A stretch of 64,000 bases of DNA, taken from assembly GCF_018987265.1 (NCBI RefSeq), contig NZ_CP076853.1, positions 248,001 through 312,000 of the forward strand, in the 5' to 3' direction. Source of the stretch: Rhizobium sp. WYJ-E13 (lineage in GTDB: Bacteria > Pseudomonadota > Alphaproteobacteria > Rhizobiales > Rhizobiaceae). Of the stretch, positions 37,037-46,967 are shown one piece after another (position 1 is the stretch's first letter; every line of letters starts with the position of its first letter). Position numbers and translations under genes: made by a program. The notes beneath the pieces were generated by a model, which made no database searches, was not told where the DNA came from, and was given only the letters and a program-made list of their open reading frames with translations.

Positions 37037-37316
37037 TTCAATTAATAATTGAATCGGCCAATTATGACCGAACTGTGTCAGAGTGTGGCAGGAATTCGGC
37101 ATGAAACCCGCTTGCAAGATGTAATTAAGTGGACGTTAACTTTTCCACGAAATTTTTGTGTGCATAACGACGTCGACCTACTACATCTAGATCAAATCGG
37201 CACCCAATTCTTAATCAATTATTAATTTCTGCCATTAACTTTCACGAGTAGCCGCTGATTCGCGCGATTCGTATCCATAGATCATCGATGTGCCACACTG
37301 ATTCGGAGGCGGACGA
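37037..37316 (+). promoter_or_regulatory. AT-rich control region upstream of rem
   Basis: The 280-bp spacer is strikingly AT-rich against the surrounding genes. It contains a 17-bp palindrome TTCAATTA-A-TAATTGAA (37037-37053), other ATTAAT tracts near 37209-37226, and a GGAGG near 37304 before the rem start. In S. meliloti rem is activated by VisNR, so this is the expected VisNR target, but no binding consensus is known to me. Confidence 0.55.
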
Positions 37317-37988
37317 ATGATCGTAGTGGTTGATGAGCGTGAGCTCGTGAAGGATGGTTACACTTCTCTGTTTGGCCGTGAGGGCATTCCCTCGACCGGC
37401 TTTGATCCCAATGAATTCGGCGAATGGGTACAGACGGCGGCTGATTCGGATATCGCTGCGGTCGAGGCCTTCCTGATCGGCCAGGGCCAGCGCGCCCTGG
37501 AGTTGCCGCGCGCGATCAGGGATCGCTCGATGGCGCCTGTGATCGCTGTCAGCGACCAGCCGTCGCTCGAAAACACGCTTGCCCTTTTCGACTGCGGCGT
37601 AGACGACGTTGTACGCAAACCGGTGCATCCGCGTGAGATTCTCGCGCGTGCCGCTGCAATCCGTCGTCGTCTGAAGGCGATCGCCAACCATACCGACATC
37701 GGTGCCATCCGCGTCTTCTCCGATGGGCGCGATCCGGAAATCAACGGCGAGGTCTTTGCTCTGCCGCGCCGCGAGCGCCGCATCCTCGAATACTTGATTG
37801 CCAATCGTGGCCGTCGCGTCACCAAGACCCAGATCTTCAATGCGATCTACGGCATTTTCGACGAGGAAGTCGAAGAAAACGTCGTCGAAAGCCACATCTC
37901 CAAGCTGCGCAAGAAGTTGCGCAAGAAGCTCGGTGTCGATCCGGTCGATTCCAAGCGCTTCCTTGGCTATTGCATTGATTGGAATTGA
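37317..37988 (+). CDS. rem: Rem, OmpR-type activator of flagellar genes
   Basis: Rem links VisNR to the class II flagellar genes. The 223 residues have a receiver-like N-domain and an OmpR/PhoB winged-helix C-domain ([14 protein letters not shown] helix, then [17 protein letters not shown]). The receiver is degenerate: the acidic pair is Asp6-Glu7, and the usual phospho-Asp position holds VEA (Glu50) instead. It should therefore work without phosphorylation, by its level alone. A separate promoter region precedes it; flgE follows after 128 bp. Confidence 0.93.
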   Translation: MIVVVDERELVKDGYTSLFGREGIPSTGFDPNEFGEWVQTAADSDIAAVEAFLIGQGQRALELPRAIRDRSMAPVIAVSDQPSLENTLALFDCGVDDVVRKPVHPREILARAAAIRRRLKAIANHTDIGAIRVFSDGRDPEINGEVFALPRRERRILEYLIANRGRRVTKTQIFNAIYGIFDEEVEENVVESHISKLRKKLRKKLGVDPVDSKRFLGYCIDWN

Positions 37989-38116
37989 TTTTTTCGGCGC
38001 GGGTCGTGCCGCGCGGGAAAGCCGGAATATTTCGATCGGTGACCCGGCATAACAGACAGCTTCACGCAAGGCCCGCCAAATACTGTTGTATTTAACAGGT
38101 AAAACGAGGTTTTCAG

Positions 38117-39403
38117 ATGAGCATTTTCGGCAGCATGAAGACGGCAGTATCGGGGATGAACGCGCAGGCAAACCGCCTCAGCACCGTCTCCGATAACATC
38201 GCGAACGTTAACACCACCGGTTACAAAGCTGTTTCGACCGCGTTCTCGTCGCTGGTCCTGCCATCAGGCGCCGGCAACTACAACTCGGGCGGTGTTTCAA
38301 CGACGGTTCGCCAGGCCGTTTCCGACCAGGGTGATATCTCCTACACGACCTCGGGCTACGACCTCGCCATTTCCGGCGACGGCTTCTTCATCGTTCAGGG
38401 TGCCGATAACGTTCCGGTCCTGACGCGCGCCGGCGACTTCACCAAGGACGACAACGGCAACCTCGTCAACTCGGCCGGCTTCACGCTGATGGGCTATCCG
38501 TGGGGCGCTTCGGCTCCGGCCGTCGTCGTCAACGGCTTTGACGGCCTCGTTCCGATCAACGTTCTCGGCGACCAGAAGCTGGAAGCGGTTCCGACTGCGA
38601 ACGGTACATGGACCGGCAACCTGAAGCCCGGCGCAAAGATTGTGACGGTTCCGGCCAACCTGCCAAGCGCAAACGCCGCCACGGCGACCACGGACACGCA
38701 GAAGTATTCGATAGTCACCTATGACAAGCTCGGCAGCAAGGTGATGTACGACATCTACTATACGAGGGTTCCCGATCCTGCAGCGGGCACGACCCAGTGG
38801 GAAATGGCGGTCTACCGCAATGCCGATAAGGCGACGACGGGCACCAGCTCGTTCCCCTATTCCTCGGCGGCGGTCAATGTCACCACTATCCAGTTCAACG
38901 ACAAAGGTCAGATGACGGTCCCGGCGGCTCCGTCGACGACAAACATCGTCGATCCGACGACGGGCCTCACCATCAGCATGAAGCTCGATCTCTCCCAGGT
39001 CGGCGACAATTTCTCGGGTTCGGGTAATGTCGACGGACAGGGCGCGAATTCGCCGGTCGATATCACAATCGATGCCGACGGTATCGTCTACTCCAAGTAT
39101 GACGATGGCAGCACCAAGCCGGTCTTCCAGATTCCGCTCGCCAACGTTCCAAGCCCGGACCTGCTGACGCTGATGTCGGGGAACGTTTACTCCGCCAACG
39201 GCAAGTCCGGCGTGACCGTCACCGGTTTCCCGCAGACCAGCGGCTTCGGCAAGATTCAGTCGGGCGCCCTCGAAGGCTCGAACGTCGACCTCGCCGGTGA
39301 GCTGACCGAAATGATCGAATCCCAGCGCAGCTACACCGCCAACTCCAAGGTGTTCCAGACGGGTTCCGATCTCATGGACGTTCTCGTCAACCTCAAGCGT
39401 TAA
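38117..39403 (+). CDS. flgE: Flagellar hook protein FlgE
   Basis: The 428 residues start MSIFGSMKTAVSGMNAQANR with the axial motif DNIANVNTTGYKA. They have the large hook-surface domains in the middle and the C-terminal ELTEMIESQRSYTANSKVFQ tail. Length is usual for the hook protein. The 128-bp spacer after rem probably carries a promoter. flgK follows after 19 bp. Confidence 0.97.
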   Translation: MSIFGSMKTAVSGMNAQANRLSTVSDNIANVNTTGYKAVSTAFSSLVLPSGAGNYNSGGVSTTVRQAVSDQGDISYTTSGYDLAISGDGFFIVQGADNVPVLTRAGDFTKDDNGNLVNSAGFTLMGYPWGASAPAVVVNGFDGLVPINVLGDQKLEAVPTANGTWTGNLKPGAKIVTVPANLPSANAATATTDTQKYSIVTYDKLGSKVMYDIYYTRVPDPAAGTTQWEMAVYRNADKATTGTSSFPYSSAAVNVTTIQFNDKGQMTVPAAPSTTNIVDPTTGLTISMKLDLSQVGDNFSGSGNVDGQGANSPVDITIDADGIVYSKYDDGSTKPVFQIPLANVPSPDLLTLMSGNVYSANGKSGVTVTGFPQTSGFGKIQSGALEGSNVDLAGELTEMIESQRSYTANSKVFQTGSDLMDVLVNLKR

Positions 39404-39422
39404 TAAGGGTAGCGGGTAAGCC

Positions 39423-40874
39423 ATGTCGCTCACTTCAGCACTTAACACCGCGCAGAGCATATTCAACAATACGGGCGCGCAGAGCAGCATCGTATCGAAC
39501 AATATCTCGAACGCCGGCAACAAGGACTATGTGCGCCGGCAGGCGATGCTCTCCACCTCGCTGGGTGGGGCTCAGGTGGTCAAGATCAGCCGCGCGCAGG
39601 AAGATGCACTGCTGAAACAGTATCTCAAGGCGGCCTCACAGGACAGCGCCCAGCAGACTCTGCTGGGCGGCCTTGAAGATCTGAAATCGATCATGGGCGG
39701 CAACGATAACGAAACGTCGCCAGAAACTGCTCTCCGCACCTTCCGCGACAAGCTTGGAACCTTCCGCGCTACCCCCGGCGATCTGATCGCCGCCCAGGGT
39801 GCGATCACGGCGGCACAGGATGTTGTGACGTCGCTGAACAATGCTTCCAAGGCAGTGCAGCAGCAGCGCGCCGATGCCGACAAGCAGATCAAGAACCAGG
39901 TCGACTCGCTGAACAGCCTGCTCAAGCAGTTCGAGACGGCCAACAATGCCGTCAAGAAGGCGACGGCCGGCAACGAAGATCCTTCGAGCGCTCTCGATGA
40001 GCGCGAAAAGGTTCTCAAGCAGATTTCCCAGATCGTTGGCGTGTCGACAGTACAGCGCCCCAACAACGATATGGCGCTCTACACTGCTGACGGCACGACC
40101 CTGTTCGAGACGATCCCGCGCGCGGTGAGCTTCGAGCCGACGCAGTCCTATGCGGCAAGCACAGTCGGCAACAAGGTCTATATCGACGGTGTCGCGGTCA
40201 ATATGGGATCGGGTTCGACGACCAATGCGCAAGGCAGCATGGCCTCGCTCCTGCAGATCCGTGACGACATCGCGCCGACCTTCCAGAGCCAGCTCGATGA
40301 AGTCGCCCGTGGTCTGGTCAACCTCTATCAGGAAGACGGCAATCCCGGCCTCTTCGTCTGGACTCAGGCGAACGGCACTGCTGGCGGTGTTCCTCCTGCC
40401 GGTACGGTGATCGACGGCATTGCGGGGACGATTGCGATCAATGATCGTGTCGTTACCTCCAAGGGCGGGGATCCGATGCGGCTGCGCGACGGTAGCATCA
40501 ATGCGGCCAGCACGCCTGCGAACCCGACGGGTTCGAGCGGTTATACTGCGGAACTCGATCGTCTTTATACGGCGATGGATTCAGGGATCGCGTTCGATCC
40601 GACGACGGGTCTCGACTCGAATGTCAGCATTCTGACCTATGCCACCAATTCCCTCGGCTGGCTTGAGCAGAACCGCAGCAACGCGACGACCGCAGCGGAA
40701 AACACTTCGGCGGCCGCAGCGCGAACCGATGAAGCTTATTCCAATGAAACGGGCGTCAACCTCGATGAGGAACTGACGCTCCTTCTCGACATAGAGCAGT
40801 CCTATAAGGCGGCGACCAAGATTTTGAATGCCGTTGACGAAATGTTGAAAGCACTGCTGGATATTGCGAGTTAA
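39423..40874 (+). CDS. flgK: Hook-filament junction protein FlgK (HAP1)
   Basis: The 483 residues begin MSLTSALNTAQSIFNNTGAQ with SNNISNAGNKDYVRRQ. They end in the typical GVNLDEELTLLLDIEQSYKA axial helix. It is shorter than E. coli FlgK (547), as expected for alphaproteobacteria. It forms the junction between hook and filament with FlgL, encoded 3 bp downstream. Confidence 0.96.
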   Translation: MSLTSALNTAQSIFNNTGAQSSIVSNNISNAGNKDYVRRQAMLSTSLGGAQVVKISRAQEDALLKQYLKAASQDSAQQTLLGGLEDLKSIMGGNDNETSPETALRTFRDKLGTFRATPGDLIAAQGAITAAQDVVTSLNNASKAVQQQRADADKQIKNQVDSLNSLLKQFETANNAVKKATAGNEDPSSALDEREKVLKQISQIVGVSTVQRPNNDMALYTADGTTLFETIPRAVSFEPTQSYAASTVGNKVYIDGVAVNMGSGSTTNAQGSMASLLQIRDDIAPTFQSQLDEVARGLVNLYQEDGNPGLFVWTQANGTAGGVPPAGTVIDGIAGTIAINDRVVTSKGGDPMRLRDGSINAASTPANPTGSSGYTAELDRLYTAMDSGIAFDPTTGLDSNVSILTYATNSLGWLEQNRSNATTAAENTSAAAARTDEAYSNETGVNLDEELTLLLDIEQSYKAATKILNAVDEMLKALLDIAS

Positions 40875-40877
40875 GCC

Positions 40878-41924
40878 ATGAAGAGCTCATTTATTTCAAG
40901 TTCGGCCATCCAGAATGCCATGCGGTTGACGATCCGCCAGGCGCAGAACCAGATGACGAAGGCGACGATGGAAGCGACCACCGGCACCTACGCCGATATT
41001 GGTGTGTCGCTTGGCGGTTACGCAGCCAAGAGCATCGATTTTACGCGCGAAGTCGACCGGATCAAATCGATCAAGCTGAGCAACGCTCTCGTTGATGCTC
41101 GCATGGAATCGGCTCAAACCGGGCTCGATAAAATGAAGAAGGCGGGCGACAGCTTCCTGTCCAAGCTGACCGCTCTGCAGAGCAGCCATGATCCGGGCAG
41201 CATCACGGTCGCAATCCAGTCGGCCACGAGCGCGCTTTCCACGATGATGGATACGTCGAATTCCATGGTGAATGGCGAGTATCTCTTCGCCGGCATCAAC
41301 ACCGACATCCAGCCATTGACCGACAAGACGACGGCAACGTCTGCAGCGATCGTTACCGAGCTGAACGCCTATGCTGTGACTCTCGGCAAGCCGGTGAAGG
41401 AGATCACCAGCGATGAGATGAAGACCTTCATCGAGACCAAGGTCGAGCCGATGTTCAGCGAAGCGGCCTGGACGGACCCGACGACCGGCTGGTCCAAGGC
41501 GTCGAGCCAGAACATGACGAGCCGTATCAGCAATTCGGAAGTCGTTGAATCCTCGACCAGTGCCAATTCCGAAGGCATGCGTTACTTCGCTCTGGCGACG
41601 GTAGTGACCTCCGCGCTGATGGGCCAGGATCTCAGCACGGACGCGATGAGCGCGGTCTCTTCAAAGGCGATCACCTACACGACCAGAGCCACCACGGGTA
41701 TCGTTACCCAGGCGAGCCAGCTCGGTCTGTCGCAGGAGCGTGTCGAGAAAGCGAACGACGCCCTCGATGCCCAGTCGAACATCATGCAGACCAAGCTCGT
41801 CGATATCCAGGGCGTCGATCCCTATGAGGCCTCGACCCTTGTCAAGACTTTGGAAACCCAGCTCGAAACCGCCTACACGATCGTATCGAAGATCCAGCAG
41901 TTGAGTCTCGTGAACTACCTTTGA
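40878..41924 (+). CDS. flgL: Hook-filament junction protein FlgL (HAP3)
   Basis: The 348 residues show a flagellin-like N-terminal helix region (AMRLTIRQAQNQMTKATMEA) and the C-terminal TLVKTLETQLETAYTIVSKI helix. The middle contains GEYLFAGINTDIQPL. Position directly after flgK is diagnostic. flaF follows after 36 bp. Confidence 0.93.
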   Translation: MKSSFISSSAIQNAMRLTIRQAQNQMTKATMEATTGTYADIGVSLGGYAAKSIDFTREVDRIKSIKLSNALVDARMESAQTGLDKMKKAGDSFLSKLTALQSSHDPGSITVAIQSATSALSTMMDTSNSMVNGEYLFAGINTDIQPLTDKTTATSAAIVTELNAYAVTLGKPVKEITSDEMKTFIETKVEPMFSEAAWTDPTTGWSKASSQNMTSRISNSEVVESSTSANSEGMRYFALATVVTSALMGQDLSTDAMSAVSSKAITYTTRATTGIVTQASQLGLSQERVEKANDALDAQSNIMQTKLVDIQGVDPYEASTLVKTLETQLETAYTIVSKIQQLSLVNYL

Positions 41925-41960
41925 TGAGCAAAGGCGCGCAATATAAAGAAGGATGCATGA

Positions 41961-42308
41961 ATGTATCAGTTCTCGTATGCCGAGGTCATGCAAGACTCGG
42001 TTGCCGACGCGAAAGAGCGGGAATGGCAGGTTCTCGAACGTTCGATCGAACTGCTTTCGGTGGCGCGCGACAAGGAGAAGTATACCCGGGAGGCTATTGA
42101 AGCTCTCTTCTATACACGCAGAGTGTGGATCAGCTTCGTTGAGGATTTGAAACATCCCGACAACCAGTTGGAAGTCGAGCTCAGAGCGAACCTCATCTCG
42201 ATTGCGATCTGGATATTGAAGGAATGCGACAGAATTAGAAAACGTCAGTCGAATAACTACCAGGGCATCATCGACGTTACCACCATCATCAGGGATGGAC
42301 TTAAATGA
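41961..42308 (+). CDS. flaF: Flagellin synthesis regulator FlaF
   Basis: The 115 residues are all helical ([40 protein letters not shown]) and match the FlaF family of alphaproteobacteria. FlaF favours flagellin synthesis or secretion and acts together with FlbT; the mechanism in rhizobia is not settled. It overlaps flbT by 4 bp, so the two antagonistic regulators are co-translated. Confidence 0.93.
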   Translation: MYQFSYAEVMQDSVADAKEREWQVLERSIELLSVARDKEKYTREAIEALFYTRRVWISFVEDLKHPDNQLEVELRANLISIAIWILKECDRIRKRQSNNYQGIIDVTTIIRDGLK

Positions 42309-42754
42309 AAAGTACACTTCGCATTTCTCTGAAAGCCGGGGAAAGAATCTTCATCAACGGCGCTGTCCTGCGTGTCGACCGTAAGGTCGCACTGGAATTC
42401 CTGAATGATGTGACGTTCCTTCTCGAAAACCACGTGCTGCAGCCGGAAGGCGCGACTACGCCGCTTCGCCAGCTCTACTTCATTGCCCAGATGATCCTCA
42501 TCAATCCCGAGGGCAAGGAACATTCGACGGCGATGTTCCGCAAGTCGATCACGATGCTGCTCACGTGCTTCAAGAACGAGGAAATCCTCGCCGAACTGAA
42601 GCGTATCGACGCACTCGTTTCGACCGGTCGCGCCTTTGACGCGCTGAAGGCGATCCGCGGTCTCTACGCGATCGAAGACAGCATTCTCAACAATCACGAG
42701 CTGCCCCCGACCATGGTCGAGCAGATTCGCAGGGAGATCGCACCATGGCGGTAG
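42305..42754 (+). CDS. flbT: Flagellin mRNA regulator FlbT
   Basis: The 149 residues match FlbT ([40 protein letters not shown]). In Caulobacter FlbT binds the 5' untranslated region of flagellin mRNA and limits its translation and stability; in Brucella it acts positively. This window offers obvious targets, namely the leader hairpins before flaA, flaB and flaC. The stop overlaps flgD by 10 bp. Confidence 0.93.
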   Translation: MKSTLRISLKAGERIFINGAVLRVDRKVALEFLNDVTFLLENHVLQPEGATTPLRQLYFIAQMILINPEGKEHSTAMFRKSITMLLTCFKNEEILAELKRIDALVSTGRAFDALKAIRGLYAIEDSILNNHELPPTMVEQIRREIAPWR

Positions 42755-43203
42755 ACGGAACCCAGAGCGTGGGCGGTGGCAGCAGCACGTATGGCTCGTC
42801 CAATACCGCGCAGCAGAAGGCGACGCTGAACTACGACAACTTCCTTCAGCTGCTGATCGCGCAGTTGAAGAATCAGGATCCGACCGATCCGATGGATGCC
42901 AGCGAGCAGATGTCGCAGCTTGCGAGCTTCTCGCAGGTCGAGCAGACGATCCAGACGAACTCGAAGCTCGACACGCTGTTGACGAGCTCCAGCCTGACCC
43001 AGGCGAGCGGTTATATCGGCAAATACATGGAAAGCGCCGACGGCAGCACCAAGGGTACGGTCGAATCTGTCAAGGTTTATTCCGACGGCCTCATTGCAAC
43101 GCTGGACAATGGCGGTAAAATTCTTATCCAGCCGGGCATCTCCCTTGCCGATTCGGCGCCGACCAACACTTCGGGCGACGATAGCGGTTCGGATGATACC
43201 TGA
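42745..43203 (+). CDS. flgD: Hook cap protein FlgD
   Basis: The 152 residues contain the conserved N-terminal block [20 protein letters not shown] and [14 protein letters not shown]. They then have a short C-terminal part, without the large beta domains of enterobacterial FlgD (231 residues). Such short FlgD proteins are common in rhizobia. FlgD caps the growing hook. It starts within the last codons of flbT. Confidence 0.94.
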   Translation: MAVDGTQSVGGGSSTYGSSNTAQQKATLNYDNFLQLLIAQLKNQDPTDPMDASEQMSQLASFSQVEQTIQTNSKLDTLLTSSSLTQASGYIGKYMESADGSTKGTVESVKVYSDGLIATLDNGGKILIQPGISLADSAPTNTSGDDSGSDDT

Positions 43204-43204
43204 A
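43191..43204 (+). repeat. 14-bp direct repeat, copy 1 (end of flgD)
   Basis: GGATGATACCTGAA spans the last codons and stop of flgD and recurs at 43247-43260, 56 bp downstream. Confidence 0.8.
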
Positions 43205-43246
43205 GTGACGACGGCGCCGACGTCGGGGCCTGGCGCTCTTGCGTTT

Positions 43247-43260
43247 GGATGATACCTGAA
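43247..43260 (+). repeat. 14-bp direct repeat, copy 2 (flgD-fliQ spacer)
   Basis: Second copy of GGATGATACCTGAA. It is followed by an 8-bp hairpin, CCAGTCCG (43266-43273) with CGGGCTGG (43282-43289), one G-U, in the 118-bp spacer before fliQ. Confidence 0.75.
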
Positions 43261-43321
43261 AAATACCAGTCCGGCTAAGGGCGGGCTGGCTGCTTTCAAG
43301 GCGATATGAGGTTGCCTGAGG

Positions 43322-43588
43322 ATGAATGAAGCTGATGCACTCGACCTGTTCCAGGCTGCGATCTGGACCGTTCTCATTGCCGCGGGTCCTGCGGTCATTG
43401 CGGCAATGGTCGTCGGTCTCGTGATCGCGCTTATCCAGGCGCTCACCCAGGTTCAGGAGGCGACGCTCACCTTCGTCCCGAAGATCGTCGCCGTGCTGGT
43501 CACGATCGGTATTTCCGCCCCCTTCGTGGGCTCCCAGGTTTCCATTTTCACCAATCTGGTATTCTCGCGCATCCAGTCCGGCTTCTGA
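43322..43588 (+). CDS. fliQ: Flagellar export gate protein FliQ
   Basis: The 88-residue protein has two membrane helices (about 15-38 and 50-75) joined by IALIQALTQVQEATLTFVPK, the family hallmark. It joins FliP and FliR in the export channel. It is separated from fliP by almost 19 kb and grouped with flhA and fliR. Confidence 0.95.
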   Translation: MNEADALDLFQAAIWTVLIAAGPAVIAAMVVGLVIALIQALTQVQEATLTFVPKIVAVLVTIGISAPFVGSQVSIFTNLVFSRIQSGF

Positions 43589-43679
43589 GCCAACTTCGCG
43601 CAAGCTTCGCCATTTAACTGTCGATCCGAACTGGGCGGATTCTGATGTCCGCCTCCTCTCATGAAGAGACGGGATCGCT

Positions 43680-45767
43680 ATGGCGCAACCTCCTGCACTA
43701 CCCCTTCCGAAAGTCGCTCCGAGCCTACGTGATGTCGGCTTTGCCATGGGCATCATCGGCATCATCTGCATCCTCTTCCTGCCGATCCCGCCGTTCCTGA
43801 TCGATATGGGACTGGCATTCTCGATCGCCTTCTCGGTGCTGATCCTCATGGTCGCGCTGTGGATTCAGAAGCCTCTCGATTTCTCGTCCTTCCCAACCAT
43901 CTTGCTGATCGCGACGATGACGCGACTGGCGCTGAACATCGCGACGACGCGCGTCATCCTTTCTCATGGCAACGAGGGGCATGATGCTGCAGGGGGCGTC
44001 ATTGCCGGTTTTGCAAGCCTGGTCATGTCCGGTGACTTCGTTATCGGTCTGATCGTCTTCCTGATCCTCATCACCATCAACTTCATCGTCATCACCAAGG
44101 GTGCGACGCGTATCGCGGAAGTCGGCGCGCGTTTCACCTTGGACGCCATCCCCGGCAAGCAGATGTCTATCGATGCCGACCTCTCGGCCGGCATTATCGA
44201 CGAGAAGGAAGCCCAGCGCCGCCGCAAGGAACTGGAAGAGGAAAGCTCCTTCTTCGGGGCCATGGACGGTGCGTCGAAATTCGTTCGCGGTGACGCGGTC
44301 GCAGGCCTTCTGATTACCGCCATCAACGTCTTTGGTGGCATCATTATCGGCTATTTCCGCCACGGCATGCCGATCGGCGAAGCGGCTGACGTTTTCGTCA
44401 AGCTGTCGGTCGGTGATGGTCTTGTCTCGCAGATGCCGGCTCTCATAGTCTCGCTCGCCGCCGGCCTTCTCGTTTCGCGCGGCGGCACCACCGGCTCCAC
44501 CGACCAGGCGGTCGTCAATCAGCTGAGCGGCTATCCCCGCGCGCTCTCCGTCTCGGCCGTGCTGATGTTCGTCCTGGCCCTGATGCCGGGTCTGCCGTTT
44601 GTCCCCTTCGTGATCCTCGGCAGTCTTCTCGCCTTCGGCGCATGGTTCATCCCGCGTCAGGTCGAAGCGGAAAACAAGATCCGCCGCGAAGCCGAGGAAA
44701 AGAAGGTCGTCCAGACCAAGGAGCTCGAAAAGGATTCGGTCAAGTCGGTTCTCCGCACCTCTGAAATCGAGCTTGCTCTCGGCAAGATGGTTTCGACCCG
44801 TCTGCTTGGCGCCCATCAGGAACTCGCCTTCCGCGTCGGCAAGATGCGCAAGAAGTTTGCGACCCAGTACGGTTTCGTCGTGCCGGAAATCAAGGTGACG
44901 GACGATATCGGCATCCCCGAGAAGTCGTATCAGATCCGCATTCACGGCACGACGGTCGCCTCGAACCTGCTGCGTGTCGGCGAAGTCCTCGTCGTCACGG
45001 GGGCCGGTCGCAAGCCGAGCATTCCGGGTGACGAAATCCGCGAACCCGCTTTCGGCATGCCGGCAGTTTCGATCCTCGAAAACTTCGCCGAAGATTTGAA
45101 GCGCGAAGGCTTCCAGCCGATCGACAACGTCTCGGTTGTGCTGACGCATATGAGCGAGGTTATCAGAAACAACCTGCCGCAGCTTCTGTCCTACAAGGAC
45201 GTGAAGATCCTGATCGATCGTCTCGACCCCGAATACAAGAAGCTCGCCGATGAGATCTGCTCGTCCCACATGTCCTATTCGGGCCTGCAGGCGGTGCTGA
45301 AGCTGCTTCTTGCGGAGCGCGTCTCGATCCGCAACCTGCACCTCATTCTGGAAGCGGTCGCCGAACTCGCCCCGCATGTCAGGAAGACGGAGCAGATCGT
45401 CGAGCACGTCCGCATCCGCATGGCTCAGCAGCTCTGCGGCGACCTTGCCGACAATGGCGTGCTGCGCGTGCTGCGGCTCGGCAGCAAGTGGGATCTGGCC
45501 TTCCATCAGGCTCTCAAGCGTGATGCCAAGGGCGAAGTCGTCGAATTCGACATCGATCCCCGCACGCTCGAAGAGTTCAGCGAGCAGGCGACGAAAGTTA
45601 TCCGTGAATTCATGGACAGGGGCCTGCCTTTCGCCCTTGTCACCTCACCGGAAACACGTTCATATGTCCGCATGATCATCGAGCGACTCTTCGCAACGCT
45701 TCCCGTTCTCTCGCATGTGGAACTGGCCAAGGGCATCGAAATCAAGATCTTGGGCTCGATTTCATGA
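43680..45767 (+). CDS. flhA: Flagellar export gate protein FlhA
   Basis: FlhA is the large ring subunit of the export gate. The 695 residues have eight membrane helices in the first half. The conserved cytoplasmic loop contains [20 protein letters not shown] and [20 protein letters not shown] (the FHIPEP motif region). A cytoplasmic substrate-docking domain follows. Length matches the family. The stop overlaps the fliR start by 4 bp. Confidence 0.97.
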   Translation: MAQPPALPLPKVAPSLRDVGFAMGIIGIICILFLPIPPFLIDMGLAFSIAFSVLILMVALWIQKPLDFSSFPTILLIATMTRLALNIATTRVILSHGNEGHDAAGGVIAGFASLVMSGDFVIGLIVFLILITINFIVITKGATRIAEVGARFTLDAIPGKQMSIDADLSAGIIDEKEAQRRRKELEEESSFFGAMDGASKFVRGDAVAGLLITAINVFGGIIIGYFRHGMPIGEAADVFVKLSVGDGLVSQMPALIVSLAAGLLVSRGGTTGSTDQAVVNQLSGYPRALSVSAVLMFVLALMPGLPFVPFVILGSLLAFGAWFIPRQVEAENKIRREAEEKKVVQTKELEKDSVKSVLRTSEIELALGKMVSTRLLGAHQELAFRVGKMRKKFATQYGFVVPEIKVTDDIGIPEKSYQIRIHGTTVASNLLRVGEVLVVTGAGRKPSIPGDEIREPAFGMPAVSILENFAEDLKREGFQPIDNVSVVLTHMSEVIRNNLPQLLSYKDVKILIDRLDPEYKKLADEICSSHMSYSGLQAVLKLLLAERVSIRNLHLILEAVAELAPHVRKTEQIVEHVRIRMAQQLCGDLADNGVLRVLRLGSKWDLAFHQALKRDAKGEVVEFDIDPRTLEEFSEQATKVIREFMDRGLPFALVTSPETRSYVRMIIERLFATLPVLSHVELAKGIEIKILGSIS

Positions 45768-46516
45768 TTTCAGACCCGCAAGGGACAGTTCTGGCGCTGT
45801 TTCTGGTTTTCTGCCGGATCGGTGGCTGTGTGCTGACCCTTCCGGGTTTCTCTTCCGCCCGTGTGCCGGAACAATTGCGCGTCTTCATCGCAGCCGGACT
45901 TTCGCTTGCGGTGCTGCCGGTTCTCTGGGACACGGTCTATCCTTCCGTTCACACCAGTTCCGGCACCTATATCGGCCTGATTTTCAGCGAATCGCTGATC
46001 GGTGTTATGTACGGCATGCTTGCCCGCCTCTATACGCTCGGGCTGCAATTTTCGGCCTCGATCGTGTCCATGATGGTCGGCTACACGCAGCCGAGCACGA
46101 GTGATATCGTCGAAGATTCGGCCGAAATCAGCCTGACGGCCTTCATCACCATGACCGGTCTGATGGTTCTCTTCATCATGGACTTCCATCACATCGTTTT
46201 CCGCGCGCTGATCGATTCCTATACGACCATGCCCTTCGGCGGCTTGATGCAGATGCGTTCCACGCTCATCACCTTCACTGATACGCTGGAGCAGACCACC
46301 TACATCATGCTGCGGCTGGCGAGCCCCTATCTGATTTACGGGCTGATCTTCAACATCTCGATCGGCTTCATCAACAAGCTCGCGCCGCAGATCCCGGTCT
46401 ACTTCATCTCCACGCCCTATCTGCTGATGGGCGGTCTGTTCCTGCTCTACTTCTCCATCGCTGCCTTGATCAGCCAATTCGGCCAGTCATTCGCCGGCAT
46501 ATTCGTGGGGAGGTGA
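45764..46516 (+). CDS. fliR: Flagellar export gate protein FliR
   Basis: The 250 residues form six membrane helices and include the family segments [20 protein letters not shown] and [20 protein letters not shown]. FliR completes the FliPQR channel. Coupled to flhA by a 4-bp overlap and followed after 6 bp by a FliJ-like gene. Confidence 0.95.
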   Translation: MISDPQGTVLALFLVFCRIGGCVLTLPGFSSARVPEQLRVFIAAGLSLAVLPVLWDTVYPSVHTSSGTYIGLIFSESLIGVMYGMLARLYTLGLQFSASIVSMMVGYTQPSTSDIVEDSAEISLTAFITMTGLMVLFIMDFHHIVFRALIDSYTTMPFGGLMQMRSTLITFTDTLEQTTYIMLRLASPYLIYGLIFNISIGFINKLAPQIPVYFISTPYLLMGGLFLLYFSIAALISQFGQSFAGIFVGR

Positions 46517-46522
46517 GGGGCG

Positions 46523-46933
46523 GTGATCGAGAAGAAGCGCTCCGACAAGCTCAAGCGCCTGGTCGCGGTGCAGAGGCATCTTGAAAAGATGGCCGAATAC
46601 GATCTCGCCGAAACCAGCCGTCAGCGTGCTGAAGTCAATGCAGCCATGGATGTCGCCATTCTTGCGCTCGGCTCGCTGGACCCGATCCATCGTGCTTTTT
46701 CGCAGAGTTATGCCGACCGATTCGGCCGGCTGAGCATCAAGGACCAGCAGTTGACCGGCATGCAGCAGGTGCATGAAATGCGCCTGACGCGCGAGCGCGC
46801 CAAAGGTGACCGGCTGGAAGAAAACATGCTCGATGCCCTCCAGGCCGAGCGTCGCGAGGCAGATGACAATGCCGTCTACGACGTAATCGATCAGCAATTC
46901 GCAACGCCAGCCTCCAGCAAGCTTCAAAAATAA
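46523..46933 (+). CDS. FliJ-like coiled-coil protein
   Basis: It starts with GTG at 46523 after GGTGAGGGG. The 136 residues are nearly one continuous pair of charged helices (KRLVAVQRHLEKMAEYDLAE, then EMRLTRERAKGDRLEENMLD), as in FliJ, the stalk protein of the FliI ATPase and escort of export chaperones. No other fliJ is seen in the cluster. The match is structural; identity is too low to be certain. Confidence 0.65.
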   Translation: MIEKKRSDKLKRLVAVQRHLEKMAEYDLAETSRQRAEVNAAMDVAILALGSLDPIHRAFSQSYADRFGRLSIKDQQLTGMQQVHEMRLTRERAKGDRLEENMLDALQAERREADDNAVYDVIDQQFATPASSKLQK

Positions 46934-46967
46934 TAATCGCCACGATCTTACATTAGAGGATTGTAAC

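Noticed and set aside
43725..45506. 593-codon minus-strand open frame inside flhA
   Set aside because: Runs fully antisense to flhA, with biased composition (D/H/R/Q) and no recognisable family.
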